From Stenotrophomonas maltophilia (GTDB taxonomy: Bacteria; Pseudomonadota; Gammaproteobacteria; Xanthomonadales; Xanthomonadaceae), in contig NZ_RAUX01000038.1 of assembly GCF_013464485.1 (NCBI RefSeq), forward strand, positions 826-64,825: a DNA stretch of 64,000 bases, in the 5' to 3' direction. Below, in pieces: positions 36,919 to 47,330 of this stretch. The stretch's first letter is position 1, and the number at the start of each line of letters is the position of its first letter. Position numbers and translations under genes: made by a program. A model generated the notes under the pieces. That model saw only the letters and a program-made list of their open reading frames with translations, was not told where the DNA came from and searched no databases.

Positions 36919-36951
36919 TAAAAAAGACGCCCCTGTCACCAGGGGCGTCTG
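36919..36951 (-). terminator. Terminator of the tonB-exbBD cluster
   Basis: Perfect stem AGACGCCCCTG / CAGGGGCGTCT followed, on the minus strand, by TTTTTTAT. It lies about 37 bases after the last exbD gene. Confidence 0.9.
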
Positions 36952-36987
36952 CAGTCGCGTCATGACTGTTGTATTGCGGTGTAGCGA

Positions 36988-37401
36988 TTACTGCTGCACA
37001 AATCCGATCTTCTTCATCTGAGCATTCTTCGCGGCAGCCAGAACCTTGGCCATCACGTCGTACTCGGAATCCGGGCTGGCGTCGATGCGCAGTTCCGGCT
37101 GGTTGGTCGGGTCACGCTGGACCTCCTGCTCCATCCGCTGCTGCAGCTCGCTCGTATTGATCGGGCTGTTGTTCCACGAGACCTGGTTGCTGGCGTCGAT
37201 CTTCAGTTCGATCGGCGGCGGCGGTTCGACCAGCTGCGGCGGTGGGTTGAGCACGCGCTGCGGCAGGTCCACGGCGATCGGGTACGTCATGATCGGCGCG
37301 GTCACGATGAAGATGATCAGCAGAACCAGCATCACGTCCACGAGGGGCGTGACGTTGATGTCTGCCATGGGGCCCTTGCCACCACCACTACTGAATGCCA
37401 T
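36988..37401 (-). CDS. exbD: ExbD-type biopolymer transport protein (second copy)
   Basis: A 137-residue inner-membrane protein with one helix ([20 protein letters not shown]). It carries the conserved membrane Asp used for proton-driven force transfer in the ExbBD motor. The periplasmic domain binds TonB. It starts 3 bp after the other exbD gene. The two copies share the N-terminal MAFSSG...[12 protein letters not shown] but differ in their periplasmic halves. Confidence 0.93.
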   Translation of the reverse strand: MAFSSGGGKGPMADINVTPLVDVMLVLLIIFIVTAPIMTYPIAVDLPQRVLNPPPQLVEPPPPIELKIDASNQVSWNNSPINTSELQQRMEQEVQRDPTNQPELRIDASPDSEYDVMAKVLAAAKNAQMKKIGFVQQ

Positions 37402-37404
37402 GGC

Positions 37405-37830
37405 TTATTGCCCCTTCTCTTTGGTCGCGACGAAGCCGACGTCCAGCATGCCCTGCTCCTGCGCGATCTTGGTCAGATCGTTGATGACACGCATCTTGGT
37501 GGTGCGGTCACCACGCAGGTTCAGCGGCGGCTGCGGGGTCTGCTGGGCGGCGGTCGCCAAGCGCGACTCGAGAGTCTGCTTGTTGATTTCTTCGTCGTTC
37601 CAGTAGATCGAGCCGTCTTCCTTGACTGCCAGGGTGATCGGTCCGGAACGCTTCTCAGCGTCTTCCGGCTTCTGGATCAGGTTGGCTTCCGGCAGATCCA
37701 CCTTGACCTTGTGGGACATCAGGGGCGCCGTGATGATGAAGATGATCAGCAGCACCAGCATCACGTCCACGAGGGGCGTAACGTTGATGTCGGCCATGGG
37801 GCCGCCGCTGTTACCACTACTGAAAGCCAT
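37405..37830 (-). CDS. exbD: ExbD-type biopolymer transport protein (first copy)
   Basis: A 141-residue ExbD. The membrane helix carries Asp in [20 protein letters not shown]. The periplasmic part reads KVDLPEANLIQKPEDAEKRS and ends in GFVATKEKGQ. It lies 62 bp after exbB. Together with the next gene it provides two ExbD variants for one TonB system. Confidence 0.95.
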   Translation of the reverse strand: MAFSSGNSGGPMADINVTPLVDVMLVLLIIFIITAPLMSHKVKVDLPEANLIQKPEDAEKRSGPITLAVKEDGSIYWNDEEINKQTLESRLATAAQQTPQPPLNLRGDRTTKMRVINDLTKIAQEQGMLDVGFVATKEKGQ

Positions 37831-37892
37831 AACGGGCTCCGTCTAGATCTTGGTGACTACTTACGTTCGTCGCTGGGTGACGCGCGCCGCAA

Positions 37893-38654
37893 TTAGCGGA
37901 CGCGCGAGCCGGTGGCGAAGAAGTCGTGCAGGTCGTGCGCGAAGGTATCGAACTTGCTGATGGTCGCGCTGTTGATCTTGCTGAAGAAGTTGAAGGCGAA
38001 CACGGCCGGGATCGCGACGAACAGACCGATCGCGGTCATGATCAGCGCTTCACCCACCGGGCCGGCAACGGCGTCGATCGATGCGGAGCCGGTGGCACCG
38101 ATCTTGATCAGCGCGCCGTAGATGCCCCACACGGTACCCAGCAGACCGACGAACGGAGCGGTCGCGCCGACGGTGGCCAGCAGGGTCATGCCCGACTGCA
38201 GCTTGTTGCTTTCGCGGGTGACGGCCTGACGCAGGGCGCGGTCGACGAACTCCGAACGGCTCAGGTTCTCACCGACGCCGCCGGTAGCACCGCCTTCAGC
38301 GCGCTGGTGGTGGGCAGCCGCCTGGGCAGCGTCCAGGGCGATCTTCGAGAACGGCTCGGAAGCCGGCTGTTCTTCCATCGCACGGATGGCGTCCTGCGCG
38401 TTCGGGGTATCCCAGAACAGGCTGACGACGCGATCAGCGGCGCTCTTCAGGCGGGTCGCACGGAAGATGTTGATGACGGTCCAGTACCAGGACATGGCCG
38501 ACATGATGACCAGGGTCAGCAGCACGACCCAGGAAACCGCGAAATCACCCGGCTTGGTGGTCATTTCGTGGATCAGGTGCTCGAAGCCCATCTGCGACAG
38601 GGCGTTGGACGGATTGCCCCCGGCAGCAGCGGCGATGAAAATTTCCTGCAGCAT
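37893..38654 (-). CDS. exbB: ExbB/TolQ-family proton channel protein
   Basis: A 253-residue inner-membrane motor subunit. The first helix is WVVLLTLVIMSAMSWYWTV. The conserved pair near the C-terminus is LLATVGATAPFVGLLGTVWG and EALIMTAIGLFVAIPAVFAF. It forms the proton-conducting pentamer that works with ExbD and TonB to power outer-membrane receptors such as those at 12.3 and 27.4 kb. Confidence 0.95.
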   Translation of the reverse strand: MLQEIFIAAAAGGNPSNALSQMGFEHLIHEMTTKPGDFAVSWVVLLTLVIMSAMSWYWTVINIFRATRLKSAADRVVSLFWDTPNAQDAIRAMEEQPASEPFSKIALDAAQAAAHHQRAEGGATGGVGENLSRSEFVDRALRQAVTRESNKLQSGMTLLATVGATAPFVGLLGTVWGIYGALIKIGATGSASIDAVAGPVGEALIMTAIGLFVAIPAVFAFNFFSKINSATISKFDTFAHDLHDFFATGSRVR

Positions 38655-38721
38655 GACGCTTACCTTTGTTGTGTGTGGTGATAAAGGGTGTAGCTAAGCT
38701 AAACAATCGAACCGGGAGCGG

Positions 38722-38741
38722 GGGTGGCCAGGCGGCCACCC
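38722..38741 (-). terminator. Attenuator-like hairpin between tonB and exbB
   Basis: Stem GGGTGGCC / GGCCACCC with a 4-base loop, just after the tonB stop and without a T-run. It could trim the message so that tonB and exbB are made in different amounts. Confidence 0.4.
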
Positions 38742-38748
38742 GGTCGCA

Positions 38749-39417
38749 TCAGTTCAGCGCAAAGTTGACCGGGACGCGAACGCGACCTGCCGCCTTCTTA
38801 CCGCCAGATTCAGCGGCGTTGAAGCGCCACTTGCGAGCTGCTTCCATCGCAGCACGGTCCAGGTCGCGGTTACGGCTGGACTTTTCCACCGTGACATTGG
38901 TGACGTTGCCGTTGGCATCGACATCAATGATCAGGATCACTTCGCCCTGGATACCAGCGCGGAAGGCTGCCGGCGGGTAGCGCGGCGGATTCATTGCCTT
39001 CGAGGAGATATCCACGCTGGCCTCGATCGAGGTCGGCGGAGCCGGCGGCGACGGGGGCGACGGCGGGGTAACGATATCGCTCGGGCGCGGCTCCGGCACG
39101 TCCACGACCGGCGCCTGCGGCGGCGGCGGGACCGGCGACGGCTTCGGCGGCGACAGATTCTTCACCGGCGGCGGCGGAGTATCGGTCGGCGGCGGCGGCG
39201 GCGGAGGCGGCGGCGGCGGAGGCGGGGCATCGACGATGGTCACCATGACGTTGCGCTCCTTCTCCGCGACGGCCTTGGGAGCCACGGCGGGGATGAGGAG
39301 CATCATGAAGGCGGCCAGATGCAGGGCAATTACAAACGCGATGCCGACGATGCGAGGCCAGCTCAGCCCCTTGTCATCGGGTTGTTCGTACCGGTGAACG
39401 ACTAGTTGTTCCGTCAT
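38749..39417 (-). CDS. tonB: Energy-transducing protein TonB
   Basis: A 222-residue TonB. N-terminal membrane anchor (IVGIAFVIALHLAAFMMLLI), then a proline-rich rigid spacer at about 70-140 that contains a run of 12 consecutive prolines and further Pro-Lys/Pro-Glu repeats. The C-terminal domain has the YP motif (NPPRYPPAAFRAGIQGEVIL). It spans the periplasm and pulls on receptor plugs. Order tonB-exbB-exbD-exbD is as known from Xanthomonas. The start at MTEQLVVHR is preferred over one 5 codons earlier. Confidence 0.95.
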   Translation of the reverse strand: MTEQLVVHRYEQPDDKGLSWPRIVGIAFVIALHLAAFMMLLIPAVAPKAVAEKERNVMVTIVDAPPPPPPPPPPPPPTDTPPPPVKNLSPPKPSPVPPPPQAPVVDVPEPRPSDIVTPPSPPSPPAPPTSIEASVDISSKAMNPPRYPPAAFRAGIQGEVILIIDVDANGNVTNVTVEKSSRNRDLDRAAMEAARKWRFNAAESGGKKAAGRVRVPVNFALN

Positions 39418-39560
39418 GCGCCAAGAGCTCAATAGTGGGGCCGGGATGCCGGGGGCGGAATCCCTGATCAGCGGTGCATGACACCGCAGGAACCTCCAAG
39501 CTTATACCAATCCTGAGCGCCTGCGCATCAACCGTGCAGGCATTCAGGCGTTATTCCTAC

Positions 39561-40748
39561 TTACTTCAGGTTGATGATTTTTTTGGCATCAGCCTGGTTC
39601 TTCACACCCTTCGCCAGCGCCTGCTGGGCGGCCTGCTTGGCCTCCGGGATGCGACCTTCGGCATGCAGGACGCGTGCCAGGTTCAGGTAGGTCTCACCGT
39701 CCTTGGACAGCGGGGCAGCCTTCTGCCACGCATCGATCGCCTGCGGCACCTGGTCGGAGTAGTAGTAGGACTGGGCCAGCGCCAGGTAAACCTGGTAATC
39801 CGGCTTCAGGATGCCCTTCTGCAACCCTTCGTTGATGACCGCGATGACGTCCTTTTCCTTGTGTTCGGTATTGGCATAGATCGAGTACAGCTGCTTGTAC
39901 TCGCGCTCTTCGGTGAGCTGGCCGCTGCTGCGCAGCTTGTCCATCACCGCGGCAGCCTTGTCCATCTGGTCGGCCTGCATGTACATGCTGGCCAGGTTCA
40001 GCTGGGCCTTCTTGTCGTTCGGGTTCTTGGCAGCCAGTGCTTCGGCTTCCTTGACCGCTTCACCGGACTGGCCGGCTTCGGACAGGGCTGCCATCAGCAA
40101 CTGGTTCCAGTTGTCCTTCGGCTCGGTGGCGCCGGCGATGGCCTGCTTCAGCACCGGAATCGCTTCCTGGTAGCGCTCCAGCTGGTACAGCGCCTGGCCC
40201 TTGGCGATCAGTTCTTCCGGCTTGGTCGACTTGCTTTCGGCGAAGTACTTGTCGAGCGTGGCCAGACCCTCAGCGGTCTTGTCTTCCTGCAGCTCCAGCT
40301 GGCCCAGCATCAGCATCGACTGGAAGTGACCGTTGTTGTCCAGGCCATTGAACTGCAGGACCTGCTTCAGATAGGCGATGGCCGCCGGAGTGTCGTCGGT
40401 CTGGTAGGCGGCCTGCGAGGCCAGCTGCGCGGCCAGCGACTTGTCGTACTCGTTCGCGGCGCTGTCAGCCAGGATCGCGTCGGCCTGCGTGCGCGTCTCC
40501 GGGAACTTTTCCTTGTTGTAGCTGTCGATCATCTTCTGCAGCTTGCTGCCCAGCTTGGCCGATGCCTTGACGGTCGGCTCCTCGCGGGTCGCATTCGGGT
40601 ACAGCGCTTCGGCCTTGGCCTGCTTGCCGCCGCGGTTGCCACGCTCGGAGGAACGCGAGGACTGCGCGAAGGCATCGGTGACCACGGCGCCGGTCAGGGC
40701 GGTCGCGACGAGGACGGAAAGCACAGCTTTGTGGTTACGGAAAATCAT
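39561..40748 (-). CDS. Exported tetratricopeptide repeat protein
   Basis: A 395-residue protein with a signal peptide (LSVLVATALTGAVVTDAFA) and about eight TPR-like helical pairs (for example QALYQLERYQEAIPVLKQAI, KAQLNLASMYMQADQMDKAA, ALAQSYYYSDQVPQAIDAWQ). Periplasmic scaffold of unknown partners. It lies 144 bp upstream of tonB in the same direction, so a role with the TonB system is possible but only inferred from position. Confidence 0.82.
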   Translation of the reverse strand: MIFRNHKAVLSVLVATALTGAVVTDAFAQSSRSSERGNRGGKQAKAEALYPNATREEPTVKASAKLGSKLQKMIDSYNKEKFPETRTQADAILADSAANEYDKSLAAQLASQAAYQTDDTPAAIAYLKQVLQFNGLDNNGHFQSMLMLGQLELQEDKTAEGLATLDKYFAESKSTKPEELIAKGQALYQLERYQEAIPVLKQAIAGATEPKDNWNQLLMAALSEAGQSGEAVKEAEALAAKNPNDKKAQLNLASMYMQADQMDKAAAVMDKLRSSGQLTEEREYKQLYSIYANTEHKEKDVIAVINEGLQKGILKPDYQVYLALAQSYYYSDQVPQAIDAWQKAAPLSKDGETYLNLARVLHAEGRIPEAKQAAQQALAKGVKNQADAKKIINLK

Positions 40749-40880
40749 CGTTCACCTCGATCGAACCGCCGGATAGCGGCAAAGTCGGACTGTCAGAAAA
40801 ATCTGAGCCGCCAAACGTATCAGAAACAGATGGCGTGAGAAATCGTTTTATGTGCTGCAATACAGCATAGAACTGCGCAC

Positions 40881-41687
40881 TCATCCGCACTTTGGCCGCA
40901 GCCCGGCCGCCTGCGCCTGCTGATAGACCGGTGTCAGGGCCGGAGCATCGCGTCGCAGTTCCTGGATACGGTTGGCTGGATCGGGGTGGGTGGACAGCCA
41001 TTGCGGGCTGCGGCCGCCACTGGCGGCCATCATGTTCTGCCACAGATCAACCGCCTGAGCCGGGTTGAAACCGGCCTGGGCCATCAGTCGCTGGCCGATT
41101 ACGTCGGCCTCGCTTTCCTGGGTGCGCGAGCCAGGCAGCAGGAAAGCGGTCTGCGCGCCCATGCCACCGAGCTGGTTGACCGTGCTGGCGGCGCCTTCGC
41201 CATAGGCGGCGCCGGCGAGTGCACCAAGCACGGCCAGTCCGGTCTGCGCGCCCATCTGGCGGGTGATGCGTTCTTCGTGGTGACGGGCGATGACATGGCC
41301 GATTTCATGGCCGATCACGGCAGCCAGCTGATCCTGGTTCTTGGCGACGGTGAAGATGCCGGTGTTCACGCCGACCTTGCCACCGGGCAGGGCGAAGGCG
41401 TTGGGCTCCTTGTCGACGAACACGGCCGTCTCCCACCGTACGCCACGGTACTGAGGTGGCAGCTGCGCGACCAGGGCGTTGACCACGCACTGCACATAGC
41501 CGTTCTGGCGGCCGTCGGTGCTGATCTTTTCTTTCTGCTTGGTTTCGGCGAAGGCCTGCGCGCCGAGCTGATCCAGCTGCGCCTGCGACACGCCCCCCAC
41601 CATCTGCCGGCGGCCGGTAGGGGAGGTCGTGGTCGCGCAGGCGCTGACCAGGGTGGTGATGACAAGGGCCAGCAGCAGTTGTTTCAT
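40881..41687 (-). CDS. M48 family metalloprotease lipoprotein
   Basis: A 268-residue zinc protease of the LoiP/BepA type without a TPR domain. Signal peptide with lipobox LVSAC (Cys17). Zinc motif H127EIGH131 in AAVIGHEIGHVIARHHEE, and the third ligand Glu in RTQESEADVIGQRLM. Probably works in envelope quality control at the periplasmic face of a membrane. Upstream in the same direction is a CPBP protease gene. Confidence 0.88.
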   Translation of the reverse strand: MKQLLLALVITTLVSACATTTSPTGRRQMVGGVSQAQLDQLGAQAFAETKQKEKISTDGRQNGYVQCVVNALVAQLPPQYRGVRWETAVFVDKEPNAFALPGGKVGVNTGIFTVAKNQDQLAAVIGHEIGHVIARHHEERITRQMGAQTGLAVLGALAGAAYGEGAASTVNQLGGMGAQTAFLLPGSRTQESEADVIGQRLMAQAGFNPAQAVDLWQNMMAASGGRSPQWLSTHPDPANRIQELRRDAPALTPVYQQAQAAGLRPKCG

Positions 41688-41758
41688 TGATCCACCCCCG
41701 TGTTCATATGCGCAGTGTGTAGCCTGGCTGCTTAATCTTTCGTCAAGCGGACACGACG

Positions 41759-42604
41759 TTACGTTGCCCCGAAGAACACAAGCGCGGCAAGCGCCACGCC
41801 GTTGTTCAGCGCGTGAGCGGTGATCGCGGCCCACAGCGTACCGGTGCGCTGGTACAACCAGCAGAACGCGGCCCCCATGCCGCCATAGACCAGCCACAGC
41901 TGCGCGATTTCGGCCGGACCATTGGCGCTGGTGCCCGGGATTTCATGGATCAGGGCGAAAGCAAGGCTGCTCAGCATCACGCCCAACCAGGGGCGGCCGG
42001 CCTGCCACAGTCGACCAAACAGGACGCGGCGGAACAGCAGCTCTTCGTAAGCGGGTGCCAGCACCACCGCGAACAGCACAAGGAACAAGGGGAAGCGTGC
42101 GATTGCGCTCTGCATCAGCGCCAGATTGGTGGGGACCGGTTCGATGCCGAACTGCTTGGCCAGAAAGGCGATGCCGTTGCTGCCAAGTACGATCAGGGTC
42201 GCCACCAGCACGGTCCAGCCCCAGGTTGAGGGTCGGCGCAGCGCCTGCCGCGACGCGTGACGTTCGGCGGCATTGGCGGGTCGTCGCCAGAAGTACAGAA
42301 GCAGCGCCGCGCCGCCGGTGGCAAACAGCGCCATGAGAATCTGTGCAAGCGCGCCGGGTTGGCCCAGTGACGCCGCCACTGAACTGGCATCGGGTGCGCC
42401 GCCGTTGGCCTGCGCGTTCGCGTAACCGACCACCACGCCCCGGTACAGGCCCCACAGCAGGCCGCTGATCAGGCTCAGGCCGAACAGGGTGACAGCGGCA
42501 ATGCCCAGGTCGATGAAGAACCCCGCCAAAGGCGAAACGGCACGCGGCGCGGCAGAAGCCGGCGGAACCGGGGGCGGAGCGGAAACCGGGGCGGATGCGG
42601 ACAT
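41759..42604 (-). CDS. CPBP family intramembrane glutamic protease
   Basis: A 281-residue multi-helix membrane protein of the CAAX protease/bacteriocin-processing (Abi, Rce1-like) family. Motif 1 is APAYEELLFRRVLFG (the EExxxR pair), motif 2 LIHEIPG, and motif 3 ends in ITAHALNN. The N-terminus is proline/alanine-rich and probably cytoplasmic. Substrate unknown. The start at 42602-42604 is chosen because the upstream in-frame extension runs into the gyrB side. Confidence 0.85.
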   Translation of the reverse strand: MSASAPVSAPPPVPPASAAPRAVSPLAGFFIDLGIAAVTLFGLSLISGLLWGLYRGVVVGYANAQANGGAPDASSVAASLGQPGALAQILMALFATGGAALLLYFWRRPANAAERHASRQALRRPSTWGWTVLVATLIVLGSNGIAFLAKQFGIEPVPTNLALMQSAIARFPLFLVLFAVVLAPAYEELLFRRVLFGRLWQAGRPWLGVMLSSLAFALIHEIPGTSANGPAEIAQLWLVYGGMGAAFCWLYQRTGTLWAAITAHALNNGVALAALVFFGAT

Positions 42605-42671
42605 CAGGTACCTGTGTTCAAGAGTCGATGGCCGGCGCGCCTCCCCGCGCACCGGCCGTGTCCCGATTGTG

Positions 42672-45206
<2,535 letters not shown>

Positions 45207-45243
45207 TTATACCAGCCGGGGTCGAGCGGCCCTGGTGTGCCCA

Positions 45244-46338
45244 CTATGGCACAGCCACGATCTGTGCATGTTCCACGTGGAACCGGGCGATGTGGGTCAG
45301 TTTCTGCAGCGCCGCCGGGGTTTCCGTGGCGGTGATGAAGATCTGTGCCGGTCCACTGAGCAGACGTTCCAGTACCCGCGCCTGATGGGTGCGATCCAGC
45401 TCCGAGGCCAGATCGTCCAGCGCGATCACCGGCCATTCGCCGCGCTGTTCCGCATAGTCCTCCGCCTGTGCCAGCAGACAGGCCAACGCCGTCAGCTTGG
45501 CCTGGCCGCGGGACAACGCATCACGACCAGGGATGCTGTGGAAATCCACACTCCAGTCCGCCCGGTGCGGGCCCACCGAGGTATACCCGGCCTGCCGGTC
45601 ACGTTCCCGGGCCAGAAGCAGGGCATCGGCCAACGGCAGTTCATGCCGCCGCCATCCAGGACTCAGTTCCAGTCCCTGGATGCCGAGTTGCGGCGCCAGG
45701 CTGGCGGCCAATGCCACGGTGCGCTTCTGCAGGCGCTCCAAGTAGTGCTGGCGGCGGCTGGTCAGCGGTTCTCCGGCCTCGGCCAGCTCGTGATCCCAGG
45801 TATCGAGCATCCGCGACGGCCCGCCCTGCTTGAGCAGGGCATTGCGCTGCTTCAGCGCCCGGGAGTAGCGGCGCCACAGGGACAGAAAGTCCGGTTCCAC
45901 GTGGAACAAGCCCCAATCGAGGAAGCGGCGGCGAGGTTCGCCACCACCACTGACCAATGCATGGCTCCCAGGCTCGAACGTCACCACCGCCAGCGCTGCG
46001 CAGAGATTGCCCAGCTGCGCGACATCCTCGCCGTCCAATCGCCCCTTCCAGTCGTGGCCGCTGTGGCGCAGCCCGGCCTTTCGGCGGTGCGGCGGGTGAT
46101 CGGCACGCTGTTCGTCCCATTCCACGAAGATTTCCAACGCTTGCTGGCCCTGGCGCAGCAATCCATCGCGGACCCGCCCACGGAAGCTGCGTCCATAGGC
46201 CATCAGATGCAGGGCTTCGAGCACGCTGGTCTTGCCGGCACCGTTGTCGCCGGTCAGCAGGTTCAATCCCGGCTGGGGCGACAGGTCCACCGCACTGAAG
46301 CGACGCAGTTGGTGCAGGGCGAGGCGGCGGATAAGCAT
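45244..46338 (-). CDS. recF: DNA replication and repair protein RecF
   Basis: An SMC-like ATPase that loads RecA at single-strand gaps. 364 residues. Walker A GDNGAGKTSVLEALHLM, ABC-like signature LSRGQAKLTALAC, and Walker B region VIALDDLASELD. Two perfect parS-type palindromes are embedded in its coding sequence (45270-45283 and 45894-45907). They encode Phe-His-Val-Glu at both places (ARFHVEHA, GLFHVEPD). Confidence 0.97.
   Translation of the reverse strand: MLIRRLALHQLRRFSAVDLSPQPGLNLLTGDNGAGKTSVLEALHLMAYGRSFRGRVRDGLLRQGQQALEIFVEWDEQRADHPPHRRKAGLRHSGHDWKGRLDGEDVAQLGNLCAALAVVTFEPGSHALVSGGGEPRRRFLDWGLFHVEPDFLSLWRRYSRALKQRNALLKQGGPSRMLDTWDHELAEAGEPLTSRRQHYLERLQKRTVALAASLAPQLGIQGLELSPGWRRHELPLADALLLARERDRQAGYTSVGPHRADWSVDFHSIPGRDALSRGQAKLTALACLLAQAEDYAEQRGEWPVIALDDLASELDRTHQARVLERLLSGPAQIFITATETPAALQKLTHIARFHVEHAQIVAVP
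45270..45283. other. parS centromere site (perfect)
   Basis: The 14-bp palindrome GTTCCACGTGGAAC, identical to the core of Pseudomonas parS sites bound by ParB. Lies near the 3' end of recF. Confidence 0.85.
45894..45907. other. parS centromere site (perfect)
   Basis: Second copy of GTTCCACGTGGAAC, inside recF. Confidence 0.85.
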
Positions 46339-46470
46339 GGGGCGCGAAAGACCATCCGCACGATGCGGGAGTGGGGCAGGGAATCCATCAGCTTACTGCA
46401 TCGGTCAAGCGGGACGCGACGAGCTCGCTGCAAAGCGGAGGAGAAGCCTCTGCGCGCCAGGCGATCGCAT

Positions 46471-46484
46471 GTTCCACGTGCCGC
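46471..46484. other. Degenerate parS half-site
   Basis: GTTCCACGTG followed by CCGC. One complete half and the CACGTG core are kept; the other half is lost. It lies 133 bp upstream of the recF start. Confidence 0.35.
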
Positions 46485-46721
46485 CACACCATCCGCTTGG
46501 CCCCTTACAAGCCTTGGACCTTGCCGAAATCCCTTCAATTCTATCGAGGGCAGCAGGGCATCAACCCTCAGATTTCAACGATTTCAGAGCCTTTGCACCG
46601 GCGTGAGTGCGAGCTTCGGCAGGGATGCTGGTCGGATGACCCCGCGGATTCCTTCAAATCTGCAATCCAGTGTCCCGGAGGGTTCCACAGATTTCAAAGA
46701 ATTCCCCCCCTTCGTTTCACG

Positions 46722-46952
46722 CTGTCCACAGAGGGTCTGTATGACTTATACACAAGGTATGGGCAATTTGTGGATAAAAAAGGCCTTATGCCTGCCTCTT
46801 AAAACTATCCACAGGTTCCCCCCCAGCCTGGGGGGCCTCTATACAGGGGGTTTCAGCCGCATAAATTCCTTTAAAATCATAAAGATAACCGGTTTTTCCA
46901 CGAGATCTGGCCCTACCATCACCACCATGCTTTAGATTTATACCCAGATTTA
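46722..46952. other. oriC: Candidate replication origin: DnaA-box cluster and AT-rich DNA
   Basis: The recF-dnaN gap (46339-47330, about 990 bp) holds no convincing gene. Within it are CTGTCCACA (46722), TTATACACA (46746), inverted TGTGGATAA (46769) and CTATCCACA (46805). The first three are spaced 23-24 bases. AT-rich DNA follows (about 46858-46900), with two copies of AGATTTA at 46934 and 46946. This is the layout of a bacterial oriC with an unwinding element. The published Xanthomonas origin is, to my memory, between dnaA and dnaN, so this is a competing or additional candidate. Confidence 0.5.
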
Positions 46953-47257
46953 GAAGCTAGGCTTGGCCCGATCTGCCCCAAATCGGTCCTGTGGACAGAG
47001 TCGTTTGCAGAAGCAGCAGGGATCGCGGCATCAGCGGCGCTCCGCTTGGTCAATCCAGTCAGATCTGGCCGAATGCACCCGCGTTGACATTCCAGGTGCA
47101 GGTGCTTCCGATCGAACGTGATGCGTCAGCGAACATTGGCTGCAATCGCTGGTCCCAACGCTCGCCATGAATGGTGCTGAAGGCAGAGCGAAAGAAGGGG
47201 ACCAACGATGAGGATGACGTCCCTCCAAGCGAAGGCTGCTCGACAACCCGATTCAAT

Positions 47258-47271
47258 GCTCCACGTGAAAC
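47258..47271. other. parS-like site (two mismatches)
   Basis: GCTCCACGTGAAAC. The right half matches the universal parS half GTGAAAC. It overlaps the A-tract of the dnaN terminator. Confidence 0.5.
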
Positions 47272-47300
47272 AAAAAAACGCCCGGGAAGATCCCGGGCGT
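47272..47300 (-). terminator. Rho-independent terminator of dnaN
   Basis: On the minus strand, stem CGCCCGGGA / TCCCGGGCG, then a run of seven T. It is 31 bp after the dnaN stop and flanked on each side by a parS or parS-like palindrome. Confidence 0.9.
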
Positions 47301-47306
47301 CTTTCG

Positions 47307-47320
47307 GTTCCACGTGGAAC
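47307..47320. other. parS centromere site (perfect)
   Basis: Third GTTCCACGTGGAAC, between the dnaN stop codon and its terminator. Confidence 0.85.
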
Positions 47321-47330
47321 AGCGCTGTTG

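Noticed and set aside
46371-46802. A 143-codon open frame in the recF-dnaN gap
   Set aside because: Mixed composition, no recognisable domain, no ribosome-binding site, and it runs through the DnaA-box cluster. More likely chance.
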